Below, one piece after another: positions 33,119 through 41,223 of a stretch of 64,000 nucleotides of DNA. The stretch is from Xanthobacter autotrophicus (lineage in GTDB: Bacteria; Pseudomonadota; Alphaproteobacteria; Rhizobiales; Xanthobacteraceae). Made by a program: the position numbers and the translations under genes. Location: NCBI RefSeq assembly GCF_043194295.1, contig NZ_JBAFVK010000010.1; one strand, 5' to 3'. The notes under the pieces were generated by a model, which saw nothing but the letters and a program-made list of their open reading frames with translations, searched no databases and was not told where the DNA came from. Position 1 is the first letter of the stretch, and each line of letters begins with the position of its first letter.

Positions 33119-34396
33119 TCAGGCCGGGAAGGTGCAGGCGTTTTCTTCCGGCGTCGGGGCGATGGCCGAGAGCGCGGTCTCCGGGCCGGGCACGGCGGGG
33201 CCGAGGATCATCAGGTCCCACTGGTCCTTCACCTCGGCCACCGGCCGGGCGGTGACTGTGTACATCTCCTGGATGAGCTGGTGGTCCCAGGCGCGGAAAT
33301 AGCCCTTGCGCCCCTTCAGGATGTCCAGTTCCGGCTCCTTCTCGAAGAAGCCGATGAGATCGGCCGCCGTGGTGCTCTTGGTCTCGATCATGGCGCGGGC
33401 CACCACCTTGGTGGCCACATAGTCGCCCCAGGCCTGGTTCTCCGGCGGCTTGCCGAACTTCTTCACGAACGCGGCCACGAAGGCTTTCGAATCTGCGGCG
33501 GGCACGTCGTGATGCCAGATCATGGGCCAGAGGCCGCCGAACGTGCCCTTGCCCGCGCCCCACGCCACCGCCGTGTCGAAGCCGAAGCCACCGAACGGAT
33601 ATTTGAGGCCGAATTCCGAATACTGTTTGATGAAGTTGGTGATCTGGTTGCCGGCGAGGTTTGAGATTACCACGTCGGGCCGCGCCTGGCGGACCTTCAG
33701 CAGATAGGGCGAGAAGTCGGTGGCATCGGTGGGCACCAGTTCGTCGGCCACCACCTCGCCGCCATTGGCGGTGATGTAGCGCTTGGCCACGCGGGAGAGA
33801 TCATGGCCGAAAGCGTAGTCGGCGGTGAGGAAGAACAGCTTCTTGCCCTTCACCAGCCCGTCGCGAACCATGGCCGCGCCCACTGCCTTCACATATTGGG
33901 TGTTGGCGCCCTCCACATGGAACATGTAGCGGTTGCAGTCCTTGCCGCGCAGGGCATCCGAATTGCCGCCGGTGTTCACGAACACCACCTTGTTGCGCGC
34001 CGCCACCTGGGAAATGGCGAGCGCCGAGGCGGACGAAATCTCGCCGATGATCACCGGAACCTTGTCGCGCTCGATGTAGCGCTCCGCCTTGGAGGAGGCG
34101 GTGGCGGGGTTCACGCTGTCTTCCATCACCAGGTTGATCTTGCGGCCGTTGATGCCGCCGACGGCGTTCAGCTCCTCCACCGCGAGCTGCACGCCCATCT
34201 GCCCATAGGCGCCGAGCGGACCGAGGAAGCCGGTGAGCGGGGTGAGGTGGCCGAAGGTGATGGTGTCGGCCTGAGCTCTGACGATGGCCGGCATGCCGAC
34301 GCCGCCGAGCAGCGCGGCTGCGCCGACGCCCTTCAGCAGGGTGCGGCGGGCCAGCGGAGCGGACGCAAGCGAGGCGGGATGTGAGGTGTCTTTCAC
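33119..34396 (-). CDS. LivK-type substrate-binding protein
   Basis: The 425-residue periplasmic-binding protein begins with a twin-arginine-like leader (ARRTLLKGVGAAALLGGVG) and a signal end near VRAQA, followed by the type I fold (ITFGHLTPLTGFLGPLGAYG, the later VIIGEISSASALAISQ). I chose GTG 34396 since GGGAGGAGA lies about 8 bases before it; an ATG at 34456 reads through the promoter. It is the first gene of the operon running to BKACE, and the regulatory palindrome lies about 95 bases upstream. Confidence 0.92.
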   Translation of the reverse strand: MKDTSHPASLASAPLARRTLLKGVGAAALLGGVGMPAIVRAQADTITFGHLTPLTGFLGPLGAYGQMGVQLAVEELNAVGGINGRKINLVMEDSVNPATASSKAERYIERDKVPVIIGEISSASALAISQVAARNKVVFVNTGGNSDALRGKDCNRYMFHVEGANTQYVKAVGAAMVRDGLVKGKKLFFLTADYAFGHDLSRVAKRYITANGGEVVADELVPTDATDFSPYLLKVRQARPDVVISNLAGNQITNFIKQYSEFGLKYPFGGFGFDTAVAWGAGKGTFGGLWPMIWHHDVPAADSKAFVAAFVKKFGKPPENQAWGDYVATKVVARAMIETKSTTAADLIGFFEKEPELDILKGRKGYFRAWDHQLIQEMYTVTARPVAEVKDQWDLMILGPAVPGPETALSAIAPTPEENACTFPA

Positions 34397-34490
34397 GGCG
34401 TGGGTCTCCTCCCTTTTGAACCGGCGTGTTGCGGAGGCGGGATTTTCCCTGTCCAACCCGCACCGGATGATTGCCGATAGGCTCGGCTAT

Positions 34491-34516
34491 CTGTTATCTG
34501 TGATCACACATAGCAG
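34491..34516. promoter_or_regulatory. 26-bp palindromic operator between livK-type and GntR genes
   Basis: The segment is an imperfect 26-bp dyad, 22 of 26 bases symmetric, centred on a perfect TGTGATCACA (34499-34508). It lies 10 bases before the ATG of the GntR-family gene, in the 129-base divergent region. Position and form fit the binding site of that regulator, which would control itself and the leftward transport operon. Confidence 0.65.
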
Positions 34517-34525
34517 ACGGGAAAC

Positions 34526-35275
34526 ATGGAACACAAGACGGCATCTGCGGACGAGCAGGAGGACGGAGCGGCGGGAGAGGCCTCCGGAGGCCTCGACGCA
34601 CGCGTGGGCCGCATCGTGCGCCAGACGCTCGCGGACCAGGTCTATGGTGACCTCAAGGAGATCCTGCTCGCCGGCCGTGCCGCCCCGGGCGAGCGCTTCA
34701 CCTTGCGGGGCCTCGCGAGCGCCATCGGCACCAGCGCCATGCCGGTGCGCGAGGCGGTGTCGCGCCTGGTCGCCGAGAATGCGCTGGAAGTCCTCCCCAA
34801 CCGGGCGGTGCGGGTGCCGCTGATGCCGCGCGCCCGCTTCCAGGAACTGCGCCTCATCCGTTGCAGCCTCGAGGGCCTCGCCACCGAGATCGCCGTGCGC
34901 GAGGCGACCGACGTCGAGGTCGCGGAAGTGGAGCGGTTCGAGCGTCTGTTCGCTGCTGAAAGAGACAAGCCGGCGCCGGACGGCGCCGTCGCCATGTGCC
35001 ACAACAAGGACCTGCATTTTGCCCTCTACCGGGCTGCCCATTTGCCCACCCTGTTCCAGATGATCGAGGGGCTCTGGCTGCAGATCGGCCCGGTGCTGAA
35101 CCTCGATTTCCGCGCCGGCCCTGAGCGTGTGCGCCAGGGCGAGGCGCACATCCGCCACGCCGCCATCGTTGCCGCCCTCAAGGCCCGCGACCCGGAGGCG
35201 GCCCGCGTCGCGCTCGTCGCCGACATCTGGAGCGCAGGCGACTTCATCCTCTCCCGCGATGTCCTGCCGGACTGA
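34526..35275 (+). CDS. GntR-family (FadR-type) transcriptional regulator
   Basis: The protein has 249 residues. After a disordered acidic N-terminus, a winged helix spans about 30-95 (QVYGDLKEILLAG, ERFTLRGLASAIGTSAMPVREAVSRL). The C-terminal all-helical FCD ligand domain covers about 100-240 (RCSLEGLATEIA, CHNKDLHFALYRA, GEAHIRHAAIVAAL), where Asp and His residues could bind a metal. FCD regulators sense small acids. It is divergent from the transport operon and upstream of an SDR gene in the same direction, consistent with local control of uptake and catabolism. Confidence 0.9.
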   Translation: MEHKTASADEQEDGAAGEASGGLDARVGRIVRQTLADQVYGDLKEILLAGRAAPGERFTLRGLASAIGTSAMPVREAVSRLVAENALEVLPNRAVRVPLMPRARFQELRLIRCSLEGLATEIAVREATDVEVAEVERFERLFAAERDKPAPDGAVAMCHNKDLHFALYRAAHLPTLFQMIEGLWLQIGPVLNLDFRAGPERVRQGEAHIRHAAIVAALKARDPEAARVALVADIWSAGDFILSRDVLPD

Positions 35276-35322
35276 CGCGGCCTTCACACCCAGAACAACA
35301 AGCACTTCAACGGAGAAACGCC

Positions 35323-36099
35323 ATGGACCTCGGCATCGCCGGCATTCGCGTCATCGTCACCGCAGGGGCGGGAGGCATCGGCCTCGAGATCGCCCGGGCC
35401 TTCCTCACGGAGGGTGCGCGTGTCGAGGTCTGCGACGTGGACGCGGCGGCCCTCGACGCCCTCGGCGAGACCGCGCCCGGCGTCACCGGCTCCGTCTGCG
35501 ACGTAGCCGACCGCGCGGCGGTGCAGCGCTTCATGGATGACGCCCTCGGCCGGCTCGGCGGGCTCGACGTTCTGGTGAACAACGCGGGCATCGCCGGCCC
35601 CACCGGCCGCGTGGACCAGATCTCCCCCGAGGACTGGGACCGCACGCTGGCGGTGGACATCACCGGCCACTTCAACGTGACCCGGCTGGCCGTCCCGGCC
35701 CTGAAGCAGAGCGACAATCCCTCCATCATCGGCCTTGCCTCGGCGGCGGGGCGGTTCGGCTTTCCCTTGCGTTCGCCCTATGCGGCGGCCAAATGGGGAG
35801 TGGTGGGCTTCATCAAGTCGCTGGCCATGGAACTGGGCGAATTCGGCATCCGCGCCAATGCCATCCTGCCGGGCTCCGTGGACGGGCCGCGCATCCGCTC
35901 GGTGTTCGAGCACAAGGCCCGCGAGCGCAACATGTCCATGGAGGAGGTGCAGGCCATGGCACTCTCCGCCACCTCCCTGAAGCGCCTCATCCCCCCGCAG
36001 CATCTGGCCAATGTGGCGGTGTTCCTCGCCTCCCCGATGGGCTCAACCATTTCCGGCCAGGCCATCGCCGTGGACGGCGACCTGCAGATGCTGGTCTAG
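35323..36099 (+). CDS. SDR-family NAD(P)-dependent dehydrogenase
   Basis: The 258-residue classical short-chain dehydrogenase has TAGAGGIG as the cofactor loop, NNAGIAGPTG, a catalytic Ser in LASAAGR, and YAAAKW (the YxxxK pair). The end ISGQAIAVDGDLQML is typical. It lies 47 bases after the GntR gene and is presumably part of the same regulon as the transport operon. It may oxidise a hydroxy group of the imported compound ahead of the lambda-crystallin-type dehydrogenase and BKACE. The substrate is unknown. Confidence 0.9.
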   Translation: MDLGIAGIRVIVTAGAGGIGLEIARAFLTEGARVEVCDVDAAALDALGETAPGVTGSVCDVADRAAVQRFMDDALGRLGGLDVLVNNAGIAGPTGRVDQISPEDWDRTLAVDITGHFNVTRLAVPALKQSDNPSIIGLASAAGRFGFPLRSPYAAAKWGVVGFIKSLAMELGEFGIRANAILPGSVDGPRIRSVFEHKARERNMSMEEVQAMALSATSLKRLIPPQHLANVAVFLASPMGSTISGQAIAVDGDLQMLV

Positions 36100-36287
36100 C
36101 CATCGCCGGAAGGCGAACCGCCAGTCATCGCGGCCGCTCCGAGGCGGACGCGCTTTCTGGCGTGTTTTCCGGTTGCAGGCCCGGCCCGTGGGTCGATCGT
36201 GGGCAGCGTCCGCCTTATATGCGGGTATCGGCGGCGGCCCGCGCGTGGCTGAACGCCGGGCCGGTGCGGCAGAGGAGGCACCAGATC

Positions 36288-36794
36288 GTGGCGGTACGGC
36301 ATATCATCACCTTCCCGGATGCGCGCCTGCGCAGCGTAGCCACGCCCGTGACCGTCTTCGACGAGGCGCTGGAACAACTCGTCACGGATCTGCTCGACAC
36401 CCTGCGTGCCGCTCCGGGGATCGGGATCACGGCACCGCACATCGGCGTTCCGCAGCGGGTGGTGGTGCTGGAGCTTTCGGCCGAGGACGGGGTGCGCGCC
36501 TATATCAATCCGCAGATCGTGTGGGCCTCGGCGGAGCTGATCCGGCATCCGGAAGGCAGCGTGTCCATGCCCGGCGTGTCGGAGGAGGTGGAGCGTCCGG
36601 CGCGCGTCCGCGTGCGCTACCAGGACCTGAGCGGCGCCGAACACGTCGAGGAGGCCGAGGGCCTGCGGGCGGTCTGCCACCAGCATGAGATCGACCAGCT
36701 CGACGGCGTGTTCTGGACCCAGAGGCTCTCGCGACTGAAGCGGGAACGCGTGATCAAGCGCTATGAGAAGGCCCGGGGGGCGACGCGGGGCTGA
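36288..36794 (+). CDS. Peptide deformylase-like protein lacking metal ligands
   Basis: The 168-residue product has the polypeptide deformylase fold pattern: HIITFPDARLRSVATPV, GIGITAPHIGVPQRVV, EGSVSMPG and CHQHEIDQLDG. In active deformylases these read GxGLAAxQ, EGCLS and HEXDHL. Here the metal-ligand Cys is Ser, and the second ligand His of HExxH is Gln (HEIDQ), so ordinary metal binding and deformylation look impossible. GTG 36288 is chosen because AGAGGAGG lies 8-9 bases upstream. It is thus a degenerate paralogue, not the housekeeping enzyme, with a possible peptide-binding or regulatory role. It stands between the SDR gene and the VOC gene. Confidence 0.85.
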   Translation: MAVRHIITFPDARLRSVATPVTVFDEALEQLVTDLLDTLRAAPGIGITAPHIGVPQRVVVLELSAEDGVRAYINPQIVWASAELIRHPEGSVSMPGVSEEVERPARVRVRYQDLSGAEHVEEAEGLRAVCHQHEIDQLDGVFWTQRLSRLKRERVIKRYEKARGATRG

Positions 36795-36837
36795 ATCCGC
36801 GCCGTCCTTCCCGGGGTTTACGCCTCAAGCGTTGCGT

Positions 36838-37275
36838 TCACTTCGCGAACAGCTGGCCGAGATCCTCGAAGGCCTTTATCTCGATGGCGTTGCCGCTCGG
36901 GTCGCGGAAGAACATGGTTGCCTGCTCGCCGGGCTGGCCCTTGAAGCGCACATAGGGCTCGATGTCGAAATGGGTGCCCGCCGCCGTCAGCCGGTCGGCC
37001 AGGGTCTGCCAGTCGGCCATCTTCAGCACCACGCCGAAGTGCGGCACCGGCACGTGATGGCCGTCCACCGCATTGCCGCCCCGGTCGGCCTCGGCCATGC
37101 CGGGCACTACATGGGCGACGATCTGGTGACCGTAGAAATCGAAATCGATCCATTCATCGGAGCTGCGCCCCTCGGGGCAGCCGAGCTTTTCCCCGTAGAA
37201 GGCGCGGGCGGCGGCAAGATCATGGACGGGGAAGGCGAGGTGGAAGGGGCGAAGCGAGGGGGAACCGAGCGACAT
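36838..37275 (-). CDS. VOC-family (glyoxalase/dioxygenase fold) protein
   Basis: A 145-residue metalloprotein of the vicinal-oxygen-chelate fold: FHLAFPVHDLAAARAFYGEKLG at the start, a central HFGVVLKMADWQ and a C-terminal FFRDPSGNAIEIKAF. His and Glu residues suitable as metal ligands are present (FHLAFPVHD, PHFGVV, NAIEIK). ATG 37275 has AGGAGA upstream. It is divergent from a LysR gene with 91 bases between, so that regulator probably controls it. The reaction is unknown; family members cleave or isomerise small organic molecules. Confidence 0.85.
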   Translation of the reverse strand: MSLGSPSLRPFHLAFPVHDLAAARAFYGEKLGCPEGRSSDEWIDFDFYGHQIVAHVVPGMAEADRGGNAVDGHHVPVPHFGVVLKMADWQTLADRLTAAGTHFDIEPYVRFKGQPGEQATMFFRDPSGNAIEIKAFEDLGQLFAK

Positions 37276-37337
37276 GGGGCAATCTCCTGTGCACGTCATT
37301 GCTACGCCAGTCCGAAAGACGATAAAAGCTGCGGGTG

Positions 37338-37356
37338 CCTGACTTCAGGCATCAGG
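37338..37356. promoter_or_regulatory. Candidate LysR operator
   Basis: CCTGA (37338-37342) and TCAGG (37352-37356) form a short dyad with a 9-base spacer in the 91-base gap between the VOC and LysR genes, ending 10 bases before the LysR start. The position fits autorepression and divergent activation; the match to a T-N11-A LysR motif is loose. Confidence 0.35.
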
Positions 37357-37366
37357 AAAGCTACGG

Positions 37367-38254
37367 ATGGAAACCGAGTTCGTCAGGACCGCCATCGCCG
37401 TCATTGAGGAGCGCTCCATTGCCGCCGCCGCGCGGCGGCTCGGCCTGACGGCCGGGGCCGTGGCGCTGCGGGTCAAGACCCTTGAGAGCGAGCTTGGCAC
37501 CAGCCTGGTCGGCAGGACCGGGCGCAGCATCGCGCCCACCGCGTCGGCGGCGCGGCTGCTGCCGGGCCTGCGCGCCATGGTCGACCAGGCGACGGATTTG
37601 CAAAGGCGCGCCATCGACAGCGGCGGCATCGCGGGGGAACTGCGGCTGGGCACCATCGCTACCGCCAGCACCGGGATTCTGCCGCCGCTGCTGTGCACCC
37701 TCACGGCCCGCCATCCCGACCTCGACGTGATGATCCAGCCGGGAACCTCCCTCGACCTGTGCGAGAGGGTGCTGGACGGCTCGCTCGACGCCGCCATCGT
37801 GGTTGAGCCGCCCGCGCCTTTGCGCAAGGGCGAGCGCTTCAGCCCCTGGGCCGTCGAGCCGCTGGTGCTGATCGCGCCTCCCGCCTGCGCGGGGCGCGAC
37901 CCCATTTCGCTGCTCTCCAGCGAGGCCTTCATCCGCTACGACCGGCGCAACTGGGGCGGCCGGATTGTCGACCGCTTTCTGCGCACCACCGGGATTGTGG
38001 TACGAGAGCGGATCGAGCTGGACGCCCTGGACGGGATTGTGGCCATGGTTGCTGCCGGCCTCGGCGTGGCGATCATCCCGGACTGGACCGGGCCGCGCCT
38101 TGAAGGGGCAAAAGTGCTGACCCTGCCGCTGCCGCCGCCCCAGCCAACACGTACCATCGGCCTCTACAGCCGCACCCTGTCGATCCGGCAGGATCTGATC
38201 GCCCTGGTCGAGGACAGCTATCGCACCGGTACGGGCACGGCGGGCCAGGCGTGA
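37367..38254 (+). CDS. LysR-family transcriptional regulator
   Basis: The 295-residue protein has a winged-helix N-terminus (1-60: FVRTAIAVIEERSIAAAARRLGLTAGAVALRVKTLE) and a periplasmic-binding-like effector domain (about 88-290: LRLGTIATASTGILPP, DGIVAMVAAGLGVAIIPDW). It is divergent from the VOC-protein gene, its most likely target. The co-inducer is unknown. Its 3' end meets the Mg2+ ATPase gene tail to tail, with 24 bases between. Confidence 0.9.
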   Translation: METEFVRTAIAVIEERSIAAAARRLGLTAGAVALRVKTLESELGTSLVGRTGRSIAPTASAARLLPGLRAMVDQATDLQRRAIDSGGIAGELRLGTIATASTGILPPLLCTLTARHPDLDVMIQPGTSLDLCERVLDGSLDAAIVVEPPAPLRKGERFSPWAVEPLVLIAPPACAGRDPISLLSSEAFIRYDRRNWGGRIVDRFLRTTGIVVRERIELDALDGIVAMVAAGLGVAIIPDWTGPRLEGAKVLTLPLPPPQPTRTIGLYSRTLSIRQDLIALVEDSYRTGTGTAGQA

Positions 38255-38278
38255 CCGCAACGGGATGACCGGAGTGGG

Positions 38279-40855
38279 TCAGGCGGCGCCGGGCATGGCC
38301 TTGGCGCGCTGTCTTCCGCTCAGGGCCAGGGGCTTCAACAGTTCGGCGCAGACCAGATAGGTGACCACCACGCCGGCGATGCCGAGGAGCATGGCGGGCG
38401 GCGGCGCCACGAAGCCGAACCAGGCGCCCATGGGCGTGAAGGGCAGGGCCAGTGCCACCAGCAGCGCCACCAGCGAGGAGAGGGCCAGCGCCGGGCTGGG
38501 GAGGTCCTGCCACGGACGCCCATTGGTGCGGATGATGAAGATGACGAGGATCTGCGTCGCCATGGATTCCAGGAACCACGCGGTGCGGAATTCCTCCGGC
38601 GCGGCGTGGAACACGAACAGCAGGGCGCCGAAGGTCAGGAAATCGAACAGCGAGGAGAGCGGCCCCATCACCCCGGCGAAGCGCAGGAGGCCGTGCATGT
38701 CCCAGACCTGCGGCCGCTGGGTCGCCTCGGGGCGCACGTCGTCGAATGGGATGCCGATCTCCGAGAGATCATAGAGCAGGTTGTTGAGCAGGATCTGCGT
38801 CGGCAGCATGGGCAGGAACGGCAGGGCGATGGAGGCCACCGCCATGGACAGCATATTGCCGAAGTTGGAGCTTGCCCCCATGCGCACGTATTTGAGGATG
38901 TTGGCGAAGGTCCGCCGGCCTTCCTGAACGCCATCGGCCACCACCTCGAGGTCGGAGGCGAGCAGGATCATGTCGGCCGCGGCCTGGGCGACGCCGGTCG
39001 CCCCCGCCACCGACAGGCCGATGTCCGCCCCCTTCAATGCCGGGGCGTCGTTGATGCCGTCGCCGAGATAGCCCACCACCGCGCCTCGGGCCTGCAAAGC
39101 CTTGATGACGCGCGATTTCTGGTCGGGGGCGAGGCGTCCGTAGGCGTCCACGGTCTGTACCCGGACGGCCAGGGCGTCGTCGCTGAGCGCAGCGATGTCG
39201 GTGCCGGACAGGACCGTCTGCGCGTTCAGCCCGACGAGGCCGGCGAGGCGCTTCACCACGATGGGATCATCGCCCGACAGGATCTTCAGCCGCACGCCGG
39301 CCGCGCCGAGCCGGGCGATGGCGGTTGCCGCCGTGGCCTTGGGCGGATCGGCGAAGGCGCACAGGCCCTCGAACACCAGCTCCTTCTCGTCGTCGGCCGC
39401 GATCTCATGGGGCGCGCCGGACCATGCCCGCGAAGCGATGGCGATGGTCCGCAACCCGTCCTGGGCCAGGGCATGAACCGTTTCGAGGGCGTGCGCGCGC
39501 TCGGTCTCGCCCATGGGCGAGCGGACATCGCCGGCCCGCTGCGCCGTGCACAGGGCCAGCACCGCCTCCGGCGCGCCCTTCACGATCAGCAGCGGACCCT
39601 CCGGGCCGGCTGTCAGCACCGATCCCAGGCGACGCGAGAAATCGAAGGCCTGCCGGCCCGACAGCAACCAGCCTTTCGCAGCCTCGGTGGAACACGCCAC
39701 CAGCGCCGCATCGAGCGCGCCGCGATCGCCGCCGAGGTCCGCCGCGACAGCACCGAGCCGGGCGGCGCGCGGGTCGTCGGCCCCCGCCTCATCGAGGCTG
39801 CGGGCCAGCGTAATCTCGGCGGAGGTCAGTGTGCCGGTCTTGTCGGTGCACAGCACCGTCATGGCGCCCAGATCGTGGATGGAGGCCAGCCGCTTGACGA
39901 TGACCTTGCGGGAGGCCATCCGCATGGCGCCGCGGGCCAGCGTCACGGTGGTGATCATGGGCAGGAGTTCGGGCGTGAGACCAACGGCCAGGGCCACGGC
40001 GAACATCAGCGAATCGAGCGCGGGGCGTCCGAACGCCACACGGGTGGCCAGCACCACCAGCACGAGGCCGAGCGTCAGGCGGGCGATCACGAGGCCGAAC
40101 TGGTGCAGGTCGCGCTCGAACGGAGAGGGCAGCTGCGCCTGCGCCAGGGCCGAGGCAGCGGCGCCGAACACGGTGTTGCGCCCGGTGCCGACGGCGAGCG
40201 CGATGGCCTCCCCGGTCTGCGCCACGGCGCCGCGGAACAGGGCATTGGCGGCCTCGCCGGGGCTTTCGCCGGCGCTGGGGCCGGCGCGCTTCGCCACCGG
40301 ATAGGGCTCGCCCGTCAGCGCCGCCTCGCCGGCGGTGAAGGCCTTGCAGTCGAGGATCAGCGCATCGGCGGGGATGATGTCGCCCGCCCGCACCCGCAGC
40401 AGGTCGCCGGGGACCACCTGGTCCACCTCGATCTCGCGGAAGACGCCGTCGCGCTTCACCTCGGCCTTCAGCGCCACCGAGCGGCGCAGGATCTCCGCCG
40501 TCCGGGCGGCATGGCCTTCCTGCACCGTGTCCAGCCCGATGGACACCACCAGGATCACCACGATGATCGATCCGCCCACGGCATCGCCGGTCAGCACCGA
40601 GACGATGCCGGCGGCAAGCAGGATGAGGGAGAGCGGTTCCAGCAGGCGTCGGAAGATGGCGCGGGCGAGGCTGTCGGCCTTCGCCTCCACATCGCTGTTC
40701 GGCCCGTATTGCGCCAGCCGGCGGGCGGCATCGTCCGTGCTCAGGCCATCGTGCCCGCAGCCAAGCCGGGCGCAGACGGCTTCGGGAGGCTGGGTCCAGA
40801 AGGCATGCAGGCTGTCGGGTCGCTTTTCCCGGGAGGTCGCGGAGGCGGCGTTCAC
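38279..40855 (-). CDS. Magnesium-transporting P-type ATPase (P3B, MgtA/MgtB-like)
   Basis: The protein has about 858 residues. An N-terminal cation-ATPase domain (AVCARLGCGHDGLSTDDAARRLAQYGPN) and the actuator TGEP loop come first. The phosphorylation motif CTDKTGTLT, the nucleotide domain KGAPEAVL and the hinge GYLGDGINDAPALKGADIGLSV follow. The C-terminal helices contain LLNNLLYDLSEIGIPFDDV, the NLLYDxS pattern of Mg2+ transporters. GTG 40855 with GAGGGA upstream is favoured over ATG 40906, whose extra residues look unrelated. Family members import Mg2+ under limitation. No Mg2+ riboswitch leader was recognised in the 368-base region upstream. Confidence 0.9.
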   Translation of the reverse strand: MNAASATSREKRPDSLHAFWTQPPEAVCARLGCGHDGLSTDDAARRLAQYGPNSDVEAKADSLARAIFRRLLEPLSLILLAAGIVSVLTGDAVGGSIIVVILVVSIGLDTVQEGHAARTAEILRRSVALKAEVKRDGVFREIEVDQVVPGDLLRVRAGDIIPADALILDCKAFTAGEAALTGEPYPVAKRAGPSAGESPGEAANALFRGAVAQTGEAIALAVGTGRNTVFGAAASALAQAQLPSPFERDLHQFGLVIARLTLGLVLVVLATRVAFGRPALDSLMFAVALAVGLTPELLPMITTVTLARGAMRMASRKVIVKRLASIHDLGAMTVLCTDKTGTLTSAEITLARSLDEAGADDPRAARLGAVAADLGGDRGALDAALVACSTEAAKGWLLSGRQAFDFSRRLGSVLTAGPEGPLLIVKGAPEAVLALCTAQRAGDVRSPMGETERAHALETVHALAQDGLRTIAIASRAWSGAPHEIAADDEKELVFEGLCAFADPPKATAATAIARLGAAGVRLKILSGDDPIVVKRLAGLVGLNAQTVLSGTDIAALSDDALAVRVQTVDAYGRLAPDQKSRVIKALQARGAVVGYLGDGINDAPALKGADIGLSVAGATGVAQAAADMILLASDLEVVADGVQEGRRTFANILKYVRMGASSNFGNMLSMAVASIALPFLPMLPTQILLNNLLYDLSEIGIPFDDVRPEATQRPQVWDMHGLLRFAGVMGPLSSLFDFLTFGALLFVFHAAPEEFRTAWFLESMATQILVIFIIRTNGRPWQDLPSPALALSSLVALLVALALPFTPMGAWFGFVAPPPAMLLGIAGVVVTYLVCAELLKPLALSGRQRAKAMPGAA

Positions 40856-41223
40856 GATGTTCCCTCGATCCCCGGACCATGCGCGGGCCCCGGCATGATG
40901 CCCCATCTTCGCACGTCCGGACGATGTCGGAGCCGGCCATCTCGGCAGGATCGCGTCGTTTCCCGGCTATGGAAGCTTCCGGGTGGAAATCCCCGGGCGT
41001 GACGGCCGGGAGAATGGCAAGGCGCTTCCGGCCGATCAATAGCGGGCTACCCCGGAGGCGCGACGCCTGCCGCGCGCCAAGAGCGCGCCAAGAGCGTGCC
41101 ACGAGCGTGGCCGCAGCGGGTTGGCCGGATTGAAACCGGGCTGAAACAATGGTGGCCTAATGCGCTTCCCCGCAGCGCGGGGTGCACCGATGGTGCTCCG
41201 GGGCGGCGGGGCAGGAGGACGCG
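40856..41223. promoter_or_regulatory. Divergent region, Mg2+ ATPase and hybrid kinase
   Basis: These 368 bases hold the promoters of the divergent Mg2+ ATPase and hybrid-kinase genes and the tandem 11-bp repeat at 41074-41106. No further gene or hairpin of note was seen, and no orthodox PhoP box was identified. Confidence 0.5.
41074..41106 (+). repeat. Three tandem 11-bp direct repeats, candidate response-regulator site
   Basis: GCGCCAAGAGC occurs twice without a gap (41074-41084, 41085-41095), followed by GTGCCACGAGC (41096-41106) and a degenerate fourth copy to 41117. An 11-bp period is one DNA turn and is the spacing used by OmpR/PhoB-type regulators. It lies about 120 bases upstream of the hybrid-kinase start. 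Confidence 0.5.
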
